From Alphaproteobacteria bacterium (GTDB taxonomy: Bacteria; Pseudomonadota; Alphaproteobacteria; TMED109): DNA of 64,000 nucleotides. A program made the position numbers and the translations under genes. The notes beneath the pieces are model-generated. The model did not search any database. It was given only the letters and a program-made list of their open reading frames with translations, and was not told the DNA's origin. The stretch spans positions 177,588 through 241,587 of the forward strand of contig JAJDWH010000001.1 in NCBI GenBank assembly GCA_022825705.1, written 5' to 3'. This document shows, piece after piece, positions 37,375 through 47,285 of this stretch. Position 1 is the stretch's first letter, and the number at the start of each line of letters is the position of its first letter.

Positions 37375-37977
37375 TCAATTTCCGACCCGTCCACTGAAGC
37401 CGCCCGCGATCCTGAGCTCGTTTTCGCCCTCCAATCGCAGCGGCAGCCTGGGAAGTTTCCGCGTGGCCGGCCCATTCACGACCTTGCCGGCGTTCCACGG
37501 GTCGAAGCGGGACCGATGACAGAAGCAGAACAACGCCTCGGCCTGCTCGTCCCACGCGGTCACCGGACACTGCTGGTGTGTGCAGGTGGCCGAAAAGGCA
37601 ATGATTCCGTCCACGGTGCCCGGTCGGGTCCGGTCGTCAAATCGGGCAGGATCAACCCGTAGCAACGTGATCTGGTTGAGGCGTGATCCATCCCGGATTA
37701 CGCCGGAAGACGGGTCGCGCGGATAGGCGATAAAGGGCTGCTCTCCCAGGGAGAGATCGGCGGGCGCGATGACTTCGCCATCGCGGTCGCCGCCGAAGAA
37801 CGTCAACTGGTCCCCGTCCTGAGGACGTTGTCGTGCGATCTCCGCCGCGTCGGCGTCTGCCATCCAGGCGTCCGGGGAAACCAGCCCCCCGGCGATGCCA
37901 AGGCCAAGAACACCCTGCACCACACGACGACGATTCCAGCGGATACCAAAGCTTCTCGCAGGCCTGAATGCCTTCAT
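37375..37977 (-). CDS. Tat-exported Rieske iron-sulfur protein
   Basis: 200 residues. The N-terminus NRRRVVQGVLGLGIAGGLV is a twin-arginine signal/anchor. The cluster-binding boxes are CTHQQC (about 134) and CFCH (about 151), matching C-x-H-x-x-C and C-x-C-H, so both the 2Fe-2S ligands and the extra disulfide of bc1/arsenite-oxidase-type Rieske proteins are present. It precedes the PQQ dehydrogenase on the same strand with a 115-base gap, suggesting an electron-transfer partner. No cytochrome b or c1 gene is adjacent. GGAGG lies about 12 bases before ATG 37977. Confidence 0.85.
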   Translation of the reverse strand: MKAFRPARSFGIRWNRRRVVQGVLGLGIAGGLVSPDAWMADADAAEIARQRPQDGDQLTFFGGDRDGEVIAPADLSLGEQPFIAYPRDPSSGVIRDGSRLNQITLLRVDPARFDDRTRPGTVDGIIAFSATCTHQQCPVTAWDEQAEALFCFCHRSRFDPWNAGKVVNGPATRKLPRLPLRLEGENELRIAGGFSGRVGN

Positions 37978-38583
37978 CGGTCTCGCATCTCCTCCTCTGA
38001 CGTGATGGCCCCTTCTCGCGTATGCGTAGCGTGGCCCCATCATAACGGAATCGGACCGTCTGCAATCAGCCAAGCTCCTGATGACGCATTGGGCCCTGGC
38101 TCACCTGAGTCCCGTGTCGGTCTTGTTCGGGTCCGCAGCGCCACGAAGACAAGGCTCGGGACTTGGATATCCCGAAGACCGTGCTCCTCCGACCGGCTGT
38201 CTCGGCGCGACGTTGATGCGTTGAACCCCTGCCCTGTCGTCAATCATGGAACCTGGAGGGCGTCGCCATGAAGCCCCGAAGTCGGAGGTCCGTAACTTTG
38301 ACGTTGTCATTGCGCCGCCGGGCAGGAATGATCCATCCTCGAAACCACCGCTCCCGAGCCGCCATGCAGCTTTCGATTTGCCAGACCGGTTGTGTCGCCC
38401 TGGAGCTTCGTGCGTGCGCATGATCCCCGCCCGGGGCGGCGTGCGATGGAGGCGGATCGAGCGAGGGATCGCCGCTCGTGCGGAGGGCCCTGGATCTTTC
38501 TCTAATTCGACGGGGTCGGTACCGGTGCAGCATCGACGCAGGGATGATCTCCTGATCGGCATCGCGCAAAAGCAGCGCAAGCG
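37978..38583. other. 606-base divergent spacer
   Basis: Separates the Rieske/PQQ operon from the MoxR-type operon and should hold both promoters. No frame with family character; no RNA gene recognised. Confidence 0.35.
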
Positions 38584-40071
38584 GTGACGGTGAACCCTTC
38601 GGAGCGGGCCGGCCTCCGCTCGACCCTGCGCCGGGCAGGCCGGCGAATTCGGCTGGCAAGAGGTATTTCCGGCGCGGTTCTGGCTGCGCTTGCCGTTCAT
38701 GTCGTCCTGATACCGTGGCTGCTACTCAAGGCGGTGTGGCCGATCGACGGGACCGAGTACGGGCTCGCGGTGATCGCGGCGACCGCGCTCGGGGCTATGG
38801 CCGGTTTCCTCGTTCCGGTTCCGATTCGGCTAGCTGCCAGGACCCTGGACCGGAACCTCGGACTGGATGAGCGACTGGCCGCCGCCCTCGAGTTCGAAAC
38901 CAGCACCCATCTACCGCTGGCCGGTCCACTCCTGTCCGACGCCGCCGCTCACGCCGGCAGGCTCTCGGTACCGACGGGCGTCCCGCTGGCGCCGTCCTCC
39001 CGGCCGGCACACGCTGCCCTTGCCGTCCTCGCCGTCTCCACCCTCCTCGTCTGGCTTCCGCCAGTCCCCCTCGTCTCCCCTGCGTCCGTCCAAGCGGCGC
39101 CGGAGGCGCAACCCGTCGCCGGCACCAGCCCCGTGGAGCTTGGAGTGACGATGGCTCCGATCACTCCCCTACGGCGACCGCCCCGGCAGCCGGTTCAGGA
39201 GACGCCTGCCGTCGAGTTCCGGGACTCTCCGGTCGAAATCGATCCCGAAACCCTCGAGCACGCCCTCCGCCTGTCCGACCAGCGCCGTCCGTTCCACGAT
39301 CTCGACGAACGCCTGCCTAGTCTTCGGGTCGGGGGAGCACCGGGGGACATCCTGTCGCTCCCGGCCGACACCCTCTCCCGGCCCGACACCGAACTGTCGG
39401 CCCGGCGCTACTCGCGGGCCGAGGCGGCCGCGGCCCTGGGCGAGCTGGAATCCCTATGGGGTGGTGCACGGCAACGCGATACGACCCGGCCGCCGCCGTT
39501 GGAAGTCGTGCGGGAGCGCCCCGAGGAGGGCGGCCCGGCCAGCCAGCCGGACGGGGCCGAGCCCGTGCAGCGCGAACCTTCGGCGGACGACCCACCGGAG
39601 ACCATGCCGCTCTTTCCCGACGAGGAGCGCCTGACCCCGCAGAGCGACCGCTTCGCGAGCCTGCCTGAGTCGACCGACACCGCGACGAGCGATGTGCCGC
39701 CGTGGCCCAAGCACGGGCCCGGTGAGGGCATCGACGATGACAGCCCGAGAGACGAGGAAGGAACCGGGCGCAACGCCGGGGAACCCGGCTCCGGTTTCGC
39801 CGTCTTGCCGCCCGGCTCGATCGCGGACCGGATCGATACGGACCAGGCGCCGGAAGTCGAACTCGCGGGCCTGCGCCAGGATGGCGCCCATCGGTCGTTC
39901 CTCGCGGATTCGGCGGGACAGGTCGCTCGAGGGCAGGCCCGGCGCCCCATGCAGGACATGCGGGCACGGTTCACGCGGCGCGCCGAGCAGACGCTGAGCG
40001 AGGAGTGGATTCCGCTGGACGCCCGGAGCCGGATCAAGCGGTACTTCCAGGCCATTCAGACGCGACGATGA
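38584..40071 (+). CDS. Membrane-anchored protein of a MoxR/vWA operon (DUF4175-like)
   Basis: 495 residues from GTG 38584 (GTG 38590 is also possible; no clear ribosome site). Basic N-terminus, then hydrophobic segments at about 28-48 and 58-80 and a third near 138-155, followed by a long proline- and acid-rich soluble tail with conserved RARFTRRAEQTLSEEWIPLDARSRIKRYFQAI at the end (split here as the last 40 residues). Proteins of this layout lead or accompany MoxR-DUF58-vWA operons; the name DUF4175-like is tentative. Its stop overlaps the DUF58 start (ATGA). Confidence 0.65.
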   Translation: MTVNPSERAGLRSTLRRAGRRIRLARGISGAVLAALAVHVVLIPWLLLKAVWPIDGTEYGLAVIAATALGAMAGFLVPVPIRLAARTLDRNLGLDERLAAALEFETSTHLPLAGPLLSDAAAHAGRLSVPTGVPLAPSSRPAHAALAVLAVSTLLVWLPPVPLVSPASVQAAPEAQPVAGTSPVELGVTMAPITPLRRPPRQPVQETPAVEFRDSPVEIDPETLEHALRLSDQRRPFHDLDERLPSLRVGGAPGDILSLPADTLSRPDTELSARRYSRAEAAAALGELESLWGGARQRDTTRPPPLEVVRERPEEGGPASQPDGAEPVQREPSADDPPETMPLFPDEERLTPQSDRFASLPESTDTATSDVPPWPKHGPGEGIDDDSPRDEEGTGRNAGEPGSGFAVLPPGSIADRIDTDQAPEVELAGLRQDGAHRSFLADSAGQVARGQARRPMQDMRARFTRRAEQTLSEEWIPLDARSRIKRYFQAIQTRR

Positions 40072-40970
40072 ACATCACGGAGCGCTTTGACGCGGCCTTC
40101 CTCTATCGGCTTGCCCGATTGCGGCTACAGTCCGCGCGCCTCTTCGACGGGCGCATTCCCGGCGACCGGCGCAGCCCGCGCTACGGCGCGAGCCTGGAGT
40201 TCGTCGACGTCCGGCCCTACGCGCCGGGGGACGACACGCGCTACGTGGACTGGAACGTCTACCGGCGCCTGGACCGGCTGGTCGTCAAGCGCTTCCGCGA
40301 ACATCGGGATCTCTGCTTGCATCTCCTCGTCGACACCAGCGCCTCCATGGGGGCGGGCACGCCATCCAAGCTAGACCACGGCCTGCGAGCCGGGGCTGTG
40401 CTCGCCTGCGTCGCGCTCGCGAACCACGAACGCGTCTCCGTGGGACTGCTTGCCGACGATGGGCAGCGCGACCGCGGGATGACACCGCGGCGTGGTCATC
40501 GTCGGATGGCGCCCCTCCTGAACCGGCTCGGCCTCATCCGGGCGGGCGGGCGCACCCGGCTCGGAGACACCCTGACCGAGCACGCGCGTTCGTCGCTTGC
40601 GCCGGGCGTGGCCGTCATCATCTCCGATCTCATCGAGCCGGTGGAACGCATCGAGGCCGGTCTTCGAGCGCTGCTTGCCCGCGGGCTGGATGCGCGCGTG
40701 GTGCAGGTGCTCGCCAACGACGAGATCTCGCCCGACATCGACGGCGACGTGGAGCTCCTCGATGTTGAAGAACCCTCGCCGGCAACGGCGAAGAGGTTGA
40801 CCGCCGAGCGTGCGACCCACAAGCGATACGGGGAGAATCTCACCCGTTTCCTCGACGAACGGGTAGCGCTGTGCCGGCGCCTCCAGGTACCGTACGTGCG
40901 ACTGGCCGGCACCGGCACGTCCGACGTGCAACTCCTGCAGCAGCTTCGCTCGGCAGGATTTCTCGCATGA
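40068..40970 (+). CDS. DUF58 domain protein
   Basis: 300 residues. RSPRYGASLEFVDVRPYAPGDDTRYVDWNVYRR, given here in two pieces as RYGASLEFVDVRPY and APGDDTRYVDWN, is the diagnostic DUF58 segment near 40-65. A vWA-like core follows with VDTSASM (about 88), the start of a MIDAS site, and VIISDLIEP. DUF58 proteins are thought to act with MoxR ATPases as chaperones that insert cofactors or remodel partners. It is coupled by ATGA overlaps at both ends. Confidence 0.88.
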   Translation: MNITERFDAAFLYRLARLRLQSARLFDGRIPGDRRSPRYGASLEFVDVRPYAPGDDTRYVDWNVYRRLDRLVVKRFREHRDLCLHLLVDTSASMGAGTPSKLDHGLRAGAVLACVALANHERVSVGLLADDGQRDRGMTPRRGHRRMAPLLNRLGLIRAGGRTRLGDTLTEHARSSLAPGVAVIISDLIEPVERIEAGLRALLARGLDARVVQVLANDEISPDIDGDVELLDVEEPSPATAKRLTAERATHKRYGENLTRFLDERVALCRRLQVPYVRLAGTGTSDVQLLQQLRSAGFLA

Positions 40971-43900
40971 GCCTCGCCAATCCCGCGGCGCTCTGGCTGC
41001 TCGCGGTCGTGCCGCTGGTCCTCCTTCTGCACATGTACCGCGTGCAGCGCCGGGAGGTCCGGGTGACCACCCTGCTGCTGTGGGAGGCGGTCGACGATCG
41101 ACGCGGCTCGCCGCGGCCAGCCTGGCTCCGGTTGCGTCCGAGCGCCTCCCTTGGGCTGCAGCTCCTCGCCGTCGTCGCGGCGGCGCTGGCGATCGCCAAC
41201 CCGCTCTGGTCGACCACCCAGTCCGGCTGGCCCCGGGTGGTCATGATCGTCGACACCTCGGCCAGCATGCAGGCGACCGACGTCCCCGAAGGGCGGTTCG
41301 AGGCGGCCCGCCGGATGGCCCAAAGCGTCGCCGAGGGGCTCGACCGGAGCCAGTCCGGGATGCTCATGACCTCCCGGGGGGAGATCGTGGTCCCCTTCAC
41401 CGCGGATGCCGACCGTCTGCGGGACGGGATCGACGCCCTCGCTGCGACCCACCGGTCGGATCGCTTGTCGGATGCCGTGGATACCGCCCGCCGTCTCGTT
41501 GCCGCCGGACCCGCTGCGCGCATTCACGTCTTCACCGACGCTGCGGAGCCGTCCGCGGAGTCGGTGCCCGGAACGCCCGTGGCCTGGCACCTGGTCGGCG
41601 AATCGTCGGCCAACGCCGGCATCACCGAGTTTGCCCTTCGCCGCGACCCCGCGCCCGAGGTGGACTACCAGCTCTACATCACGATCGCGAACTTCGATGA
41701 TGCCGCGCGCGCCGTCGAGTTCGAGGTTGCGTTCGAAGACGTCCTGCTCCATCAGCAGAAGCTGTCGCTGCCGGCCGGGGTGCAACGAGGCGCGGTACTG
41801 CCGTTCCGGCATGACGCCGCGGGGGTGCTCACCGCCCGCATCGCTGGCGGCGACGCGCTGGATGCCGACGACGTTGTGCACGCGGTGCTGCCGGCGCCGC
41901 GCTCGCGACGAATCGCGCTGGTCGGTGAAGGCGACCTGTTCCTGGAGGAAGCGCTGCGGGCGGACGGTGCCGGGCAGCTGTTCCGGGCCCCGTCCGTCGC
42001 AGCGGCCCACGCCGCCGGGGCCGATGTCGTGGTGATCGATGCCGCCGCGCCCGAACGGCTGCCGCCGGGGCGGTACCTGCTCATGGGGGCGCTCCCTGCC
42101 GATGCACCCATTGCGGCCAGCGGCCGCGTCGAACGGCCCGCCGTCACCAGCTGGCACCAGGCACATCCGGTGATGCGCGACGTGGACCTCACGGACCTGC
42201 TGGTCGAGGAAGCGCTCGCCGTGGAGCGCAAGGAGCCGGCAAGTCGCGGCACCGTCCTGGCGGAATCGAGCGACACGCTGCTGATGTACGCGTGGGATGA
42301 CGAGGTGTCAGAGACCGCGGCCGACCCGAACACCGGGCCGCGCGGAAGCGGCGCCGGCAGCCGTGAGAGCGCGGGGCCAGGCGGCGAGGCCGACGGGGCT
42401 GTCCGGGCCGTGTTCCTTGGATTTCGCTCCCTGCAATCGGACCTGCGGGTACGGGTCGCCTTTCCCCTCCTCGTCGGTAACGCACTGGAATGGCTGCATC
42501 CCGTGCGGCTGGACTCGCTGCCGGTGCACTATCGGACGGGAGCGCCGGTTCCAGGCGAACATCCCGACATCGGGCTGCTCACCGGCGTTCATGCGCGCCC
42601 CGATGCCGACGGTGGCGCGCCGCCCCAGATTGCGATCAACCTTCTCAACGCGTCTGAATCCAATATTGCTCCCGGCAGGGCCGGGCCCGCGTCCGGCGCG
42701 GCCGCTTCCGACCTGGCGCCTCCAACCTACCCGCACCAGCAGGCGCTCTGGCTGATCCTTGCCCTGGTCGCGCTCGCCGCGGGCGGCGCCGAACTCGCGC
42801 TGTACCTGTACCGCCGGCGCCGGCAGGCGTCGCCCCTGGCAACCGGCCTTCGGCTCGTCACCCTCGCCCTGGCGGGGGCCGCGCTGTGGCAGCCCCGCCT
42901 GCTGCTGGATACGGATGCCCGCCACGTGGTGTTCGTCGTCGACGAGTCCGCGAGCGTCGGAGCACGGGTCGCGGAGGCGGCAGTCCACGCGGCGCAACTG
43001 GCCGCAAGCGATGCCGGCCCGGACGACACCATCGGGATCGTCGGTTTCAGTGGCGACGCATGGGTGATCGCGCCCGGCGACGGCCTGGCCGGACCTGTAG
43101 CGCCCCTACCCGACCCGGAGCCGGACGGGGCGTCGACCCCGGGCTCCGTGCACGGCGCGACCGACCTGGCACTGGCCCTCCGACGCGCACAGACGCTCCT
43201 GCCCGAGACGGGTGATCGCCGCGTGGTGCTGTTGTCCGACGGTCACGACACGGTTTCGGATCGGTCCCGCATTGCCCAGAGCGCGCACCGCAGCGGGATC
43301 GCGATCCATCCGGTCGTGATCGGGGGCCCCGCTCCCGGAGAGATTTCCGTGGAACGCGTCGACGTCCCCGCCGACGTTCGACGCGGCGAGCCGTTCGATA
43401 TCCGGGTCACAGTCCGCGCGAACCAGGACGGGATCGCGCAAATCGGACTGTTTCGCGACGGCGCGCTGGTGCGATCGGGCCAGATACAGCTCCGCCGCGG
43501 GGACAACCCGCTGGTCCACCGGGAGGTGATGGACCGCGAGGGGTTCGGCATCTTCGAGGCGCGAATCGAATCGGCCGAGGACGGGGAGGCAGGCAACAAC
43601 CACGCGGCCGGCGTTGTCGCCGTCCGCCCGGCGTTGCGCGCCCTGTTGTTCGATCCGGTGCCGGCCGAGGCGGGGTTCCTCGCCCGGGCCCTCAGGACCC
43701 AGAACATCGATGTCAGCGTGTATGCGGATCCGGCCGCGTTCGCGGCCGCTGCCGAGGTAGCCGGCCCGGTCGGACCGGAGATGTTCGCCGGATTCGACGT
43801 GGTGCTGCTCAGCAACCTCTCGTCCCTCGCCCTGACGGACGCGGAGATGCGTGCGCTGCGCGATTTTGTGCGCGATCGCGGCGGCGGACTGGTGATGCTG

Positions 43901-45421
43901 GGAGGCGAGCGGAGCTTCGGTCTGGGCGGGTACTACGACACGCCGGTCGAGGAAGCGCTTCCGGTCAGGATGGTGGCCCGGCGCAAGCTCGATGCGCCCT
44001 CCACCGCCATCGTGCTGGTCATCGACCGATCCGGGAGCATGAACCAGGCCGATGACGATTATCACCGGCTTGCGCTCGCCCGCGAAGCCGCGCAGCGCGC
44101 AGTTTCGGTGATGGATCACCGCACCGAGCTCGGGGTGCTCGCCTTCGACATGAAGTCGGACTGGGTCGTGCCCATTGGCCCGATCGGGGCGCCGCGCAGG
44201 ACGCTTGACGCCATCGCATCGATGCGCGCCGGAGGCGGCGGCACGCAGCTCATGTGGGGCCTCCAGAAGGCGTACCGGGCCATCGACCGAAGTCCCGCCG
44301 TCATCCGCCACGTGATCATCCTGTCGGACGGCGAGGTGTACTCCTCGAAGTTTCCGGAGCTTCTCGGGCGCATGGTCCGGAAGAAGATCACGGTCTCCGC
44401 CGTCACCATCGGCTCGGAAACGGGCAGGCCGCAGCTGCAGAGCATCAGCGAGATGGGCCAGGGCCGGTTTTATTTCACGAGCGATGCATCCAAGCTGCCG
44501 CGCATCTTCACCATGGAAACCCAGCTCGCGACCCGCAGCGGCCTGGTCGAGGAATCGTTCCGGCCCGTGGCGCGGGCGCTCCATCACGAGGTCGCAAGGG
44601 GCAACGTGCTCGATGCGGTGCCGGTGCTCGACGGCTATGTCGCGACCACGGCGCGGCGCGGCGTGGACGTGCTCCTGGAGAGCCCAGCGCAGGATCCGGT
44701 CCTCGCCGTCTGGCGCTTCGGCCTCGGCAGGACCGCGGTGTTTACGTCCGAGATCAAGCCGCGCTGGGGCACGCAGTGGGTCGAGTGGGAGTCACTCGGG
44801 CCGCTGTTTGCGCAACTTGTCCGCTGGGCGGCAAGGAGCGAGCGCCGGGACGACCTGGCCGTCCGGACCCACGTCGATACGGACCAGGTGGACATCACGG
44901 TCGATGTTGCCAGCGAAGACGGCCGTCCGGTCAATTTCGCGGACGTGCAGGCCGAGGTGATCCGGCCGGACCGGGAGAGCCGCGTTCTGCAACTCCGCCA
45001 GGTCGCGCCGGGACGTCACCAGGGAACGGTTGCTGCCGCCGGGCATGGCGCGTACCTGGTCGCCGTCTCGATGAACCATCAAGCCGGAAGCGGGTTCGCC
45101 CCGGACGATGATCGAGCCGACGATTCGGGTCCCCGCGACCCGGATGCCGGTGCCGACGTCCTGTCCACGATCACGGGCGCCGTGGTCTCCTACCCGGACG
45201 AGTACCGCCATCGCCCACCCGATCGCACCTTCCTGAATATCCTTGCGGCGCAGACCGGGGGACAGGTGCTTGCCCGCGCAGCAGATGTATTCGAGCTGCC
45301 ACGGGAGCCGTATCCGCATCCAGTTCCCATTCGGGAGTGGCTGCTGGCAGCTGCACTCGCCATGCTGCTGCTGGACCTCGGTGCCCGGTGGCGTGCCAAT
45401 CGCATGAGGGAGAAGACATGA
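40967..45421 (+). CDS. Large membrane vWA/GATase1-like fusion protein (BatA-type)
   Basis: 1,484 residues. Order: TM helix 7-24 and a second near 60-80 (BatA-type); vWA1 with VDTSASMQ at about 95; NLLNASESNIAP near 560-575; TM helices at about 590-616 and 622-645; a second vWA with VDESASVG (about 657) and LLSDGHD (about 752); a GATase1-like domain (about 890-1000, VVLLSNLS, GGGLVMLGGERSFGLGGY); vWA3 with IDRSGSM (about 1020) and ILSDGEVYSS (about 1117); C-terminal TM 1457-1476. In most genomes the BatA part and the GATase/vWA part are two genes. All loops face the periplasm if topology is as usual. The start overlaps the DUF58 stop. Confidence 0.85.
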   Translation: MSLANPAALWLLAVVPLVLLLHMYRVQRREVRVTTLLLWEAVDDRRGSPRPAWLRLRPSASLGLQLLAVVAAALAIANPLWSTTQSGWPRVVMIVDTSASMQATDVPEGRFEAARRMAQSVAEGLDRSQSGMLMTSRGEIVVPFTADADRLRDGIDALAATHRSDRLSDAVDTARRLVAAGPAARIHVFTDAAEPSAESVPGTPVAWHLVGESSANAGITEFALRRDPAPEVDYQLYITIANFDDAARAVEFEVAFEDVLLHQQKLSLPAGVQRGAVLPFRHDAAGVLTARIAGGDALDADDVVHAVLPAPRSRRIALVGEGDLFLEEALRADGAGQLFRAPSVAAAHAAGADVVVIDAAAPERLPPGRYLLMGALPADAPIAASGRVERPAVTSWHQAHPVMRDVDLTDLLVEEALAVERKEPASRGTVLAESSDTLLMYAWDDEVSETAADPNTGPRGSGAGSRESAGPGGEADGAVRAVFLGFRSLQSDLRVRVAFPLLVGNALEWLHPVRLDSLPVHYRTGAPVPGEHPDIGLLTGVHARPDADGGAPPQIAINLLNASESNIAPGRAGPASGAAASDLAPPTYPHQQALWLILALVALAAGGAELALYLYRRRRQASPLATGLRLVTLALAGAALWQPRLLLDTDARHVVFVVDESASVGARVAEAAVHAAQLAASDAGPDDTIGIVGFSGDAWVIAPGDGLAGPVAPLPDPEPDGASTPGSVHGATDLALALRRAQTLLPETGDRRVVLLSDGHDTVSDRSRIAQSAHRSGIAIHPVVIGGPAPGEISVERVDVPADVRRGEPFDIRVTVRANQDGIAQIGLFRDGALVRSGQIQLRRGDNPLVHREVMDREGFGIFEARIESAEDGEAGNNHAAGVVAVRPALRALLFDPVPAEAGFLARALRTQNIDVSVYADPAAFAAAAEVAGPVGPEMFAGFDVVLLSNLSSLALTDAEMRALRDFVRDRGGGLVMLGGERSFGLGGYYDTPVEEALPVRMVARRKLDAPSTAIVLVIDRSGSMNQADDDYHRLALAREAAQRAVSVMDHRTELGVLAFDMKSDWVVPIGPIGAPRRTLDAIASMRAGGGGTQLMWGLQKAYRAIDRSPAVIRHVIILSDGEVYSSKFPELLGRMVRKKITVSAVTIGSETGRPQLQSISEMGQGRFYFTSDASKLPRIFTMETQLATRSGLVEESFRPVARALHHEVARGNVLDAVPVLDGYVATTARRGVDVLLESPAQDPVLAVWRFGLGRTAVFTSEIKPRWGTQWVEWESLGPLFAQLVRWAARSERRDDLAVRTHVDTDQVDITVDVASEDGRPVNFADVQAEVIRPDRESRVLQLRQVAPGRHQGTVAAAGHGAYLVAVSMNHQAGSGFAPDDDRADDSGPRDPDAGADVLSTITGAVVSYPDEYRHRPPDRTFLNILAAQTGGQVLARAADVFELPREPYPHPVPIREWLLAAALAMLLLDLGARWRANRMREKT

Positions 45422-46452
45422 CCACAGCGACACGTGCGCAGGCCGCCGCGGTCACGGACCTGGCAGCGCCTGCCGAGGGCACGGAACGCGTCCGGGAGTT
45501 CCTCGACACGTTCGAGAAGATGAAGGCCGGAATCGGCGCCACCATCGTCGGCCACGATCGCGTCGTGGAGCAGATGCTGATCTGCCTGTTCACGGGCGGC
45601 CATGCGCTGATCGAAGGACTTCCCGGACTGGGGAAGACCAAGATGATCCAGGCCCTGTGCGGGTGTCTGGGGGTCGACCTCGCACGCATCCAGTTCACGC
45701 CCGACCTGATGCCCGCCGACATCATCGGCTCCGACGTGATTGCGGATCTCGATTCCGGTCGTGAGCTCCGATTCCAGCCCGGACCCGTGTTCGGACAGAT
45801 CCTGCTCGCCGACGAGATCAACCGCGCGACGCCGAAGACGCAGTCCGCCCTGCTGGAGGCGATGCAGGAACATGCGGTGACGGTGGGCGGAAAGCGCCAT
45901 CCGCTCCCGCGGCCCTTCTTCGTCCTCGCAACCCAGAACCCGATCGAGATCGACGGCACCTATCCGCTGCCCGAGGCGCAGATCGATCGCTTCATGCTGA
46001 AGCTGGCGGTCGGGGCGCCTGCTGCGACGGAGATCGCAGAGATCATCGAACGCACCACCGGCCGGGAGGAGCCGGCCGGGACCCAGGTCACCGGCATCGA
46101 CGAGGTGGAGCGCCTCAAGCTGCTGGTCCGCGACGTGCTGGTGCCGAGCGAGGTCAAGGAGCACGTGGCCGGCCTGATCCTGGCCACCCACCCGGAAACC
46201 GAAGGTGCGCCCTCGAGCGTCAAGCGGTTCGTCCGCTACGGGGCCAGTCCCCGCGGCGCGCAGGCCCTGGTCCTTGCCGGCAAGGTGGCGGCGCTGCTCG
46301 ACGGTCGCTTCAACGTGAGCCTCCGCGACGTCGATGCGATGGTGCCGCCCGCCCTCCGCCACCGGATTATCCTGAACTTCGAGGCAGAGGCGGAGGGGAT
46401 GTCCACCGACGCCATCCTCGAGGATGTGGTCCGAGAGGGTGCGCCTGGCTAG
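45418..46452 (+). CDS. MoxR-family AAA+ ATPase
   Basis: 344 residues. Walker A is EGLPGLGKTKM and Walker B LLADEINRATPKTQSALLEAMQE, given as LLADEINRA and the MoxR-specific TPKTQSALLEAM. Sensor 1 is FVLATQNPIE and the lid includes RYGASPRGAQAL. MoxR ATPases cooperate with vWA proteins in maturing enzymes or responding to stress. It is last in the operon, whereas moxR commonly comes first. The start overlaps the vWA gene by 4 bases. Whether this operon matures the nearby PQQ dehydrogenase is open; MoxR was first found in methanol dehydrogenase clusters. Confidence 0.93.
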   Translation: MTTATRAQAAAVTDLAAPAEGTERVREFLDTFEKMKAGIGATIVGHDRVVEQMLICLFTGGHALIEGLPGLGKTKMIQALCGCLGVDLARIQFTPDLMPADIIGSDVIADLDSGRELRFQPGPVFGQILLADEINRATPKTQSALLEAMQEHAVTVGGKRHPLPRPFFVLATQNPIEIDGTYPLPEAQIDRFMLKLAVGAPAATEIAEIIERTTGREEPAGTQVTGIDEVERLKLLVRDVLVPSEVKEHVAGLILATHPETEGAPSSVKRFVRYGASPRGAQALVLAGKVAALLDGRFNVSLRDVDAMVPPALRHRIILNFEAEAEGMSTDAILEDVVREGAPG

Positions 46453-46487
46453 CGCTTGGAGCCGCCAACGGCGCCTCTACGCCCTCC

Positions 46488-46508
46488 CCCGGTGCCTCCG
46501 GCACGCCG
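46488..46508 (+). terminator. Hairpin after the MoxR operon
   Basis: CGGTGCC (46490-46496) pairs with GGCACGCCG (46500-46508) with one bulge, 35 bases after the moxR stop. No T-run. The remaining bases up to 46766 hold no recognised gene. Confidence 0.4.
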
Positions 46509-46766
46509 GACGGCGCGATGCCCCGGGCGGCAAGGAACCGGGCAAGCATGTGGCCGGCCGGCTTGACCGCCGCACCTCCTTCGTGACCCACTGCCCTTTA
46601 TGGGCATTGGAATTGCCAGTGGAAGCCTCCGCACGTACTCCGCACGCGAAACCGAGTCTCAATACGTCTCCGGGCCGTACCTGCCTATGATCAGCCCGCT
46701 ACCGCAACATCGTCCGGGCTGGCGGGCGGGTGGGTTTGCCGCGACTGAGCCTCAAGGAGCAGCGTC

Positions 46767-47285
46767 ATGACAGGTGAAGCCGATCGGCGACTATTGCGGC
46801 GGGGCCACGGCGTGAGGTTCGCTTCCCGCGTCGCGATCGCGGCAACGTGGGTCATGTTGGCGCTGCCGGCGCAGGGCGCTCAGGGCGATGCCGAGATCGA
46901 CACGTTCATGCGGAACTACCTCGAGACCTTCGACCATGGGCACGCCTGGGAGATCGTGGCGCACTACGACGCACCGCTGTTCATGCTCGCCCCCAACGGG
47001 GACCTGCGCGCGTACGAGACGCCGAAGGACATCCGGCTGACCATCAAAAAGTGGAAGCGCTACATGATCCACGGCGGTTTCGAGGATTCCCGCTGGGTTG
47101 CGCTCAACGTCAAACGGCTCACTGACGGCACCGCAATCGCGAGCACCGCGTTCGAACGCGTGAATTCCCGCGGGCAGGTCTATCAGCGGGCAGGCGCGAC
47201 CTACACCCTCAGGAAGAAGGACGGCAAGTGGGTGATCATGCTCATCCACATTCACGACCCCGATGCCGTGATGTCCCTCGACTGA
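46767..47285 (+). CDS. Exported NTF2/SnoaL-like protein
   Basis: 172 residues. A basic N-terminus and hydrophobic stretch (VAIAATWVMLALPAQGAQG) form a signal peptide cleaved near residue 40. The rest is an NTF2-like fold: MRNYLETFDHGHAWEIVAHYDAP, TAIASTAFERVNSRG, RAGATYTLRKKDGKWVIMLIHIH cut at DGKWVIML. AAGGAG precedes the ATG. Such proteins are small periplasmic binding or enzyme folds of unknown ligand. It stands 314 bases after moxR and is probably separate. Confidence 0.75.
   Translation: MTGEADRRLLRRGHGVRFASRVAIAATWVMLALPAQGAQGDAEIDTFMRNYLETFDHGHAWEIVAHYDAPLFMLAPNGDLRAYETPKDIRLTIKKWKRYMIHGGFEDSRWVALNVKRLTDGTAIASTAFERVNSRGQVYQRAGATYTLRKKDGKWVIMLIHIHDPDAVMSLD

Noticed and set aside
43106..44587. 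Minus-strand 493-codon frame inside the vWA gene
   Set aside because: Antisense shadow in high-GC DNA with no homology-like segments.
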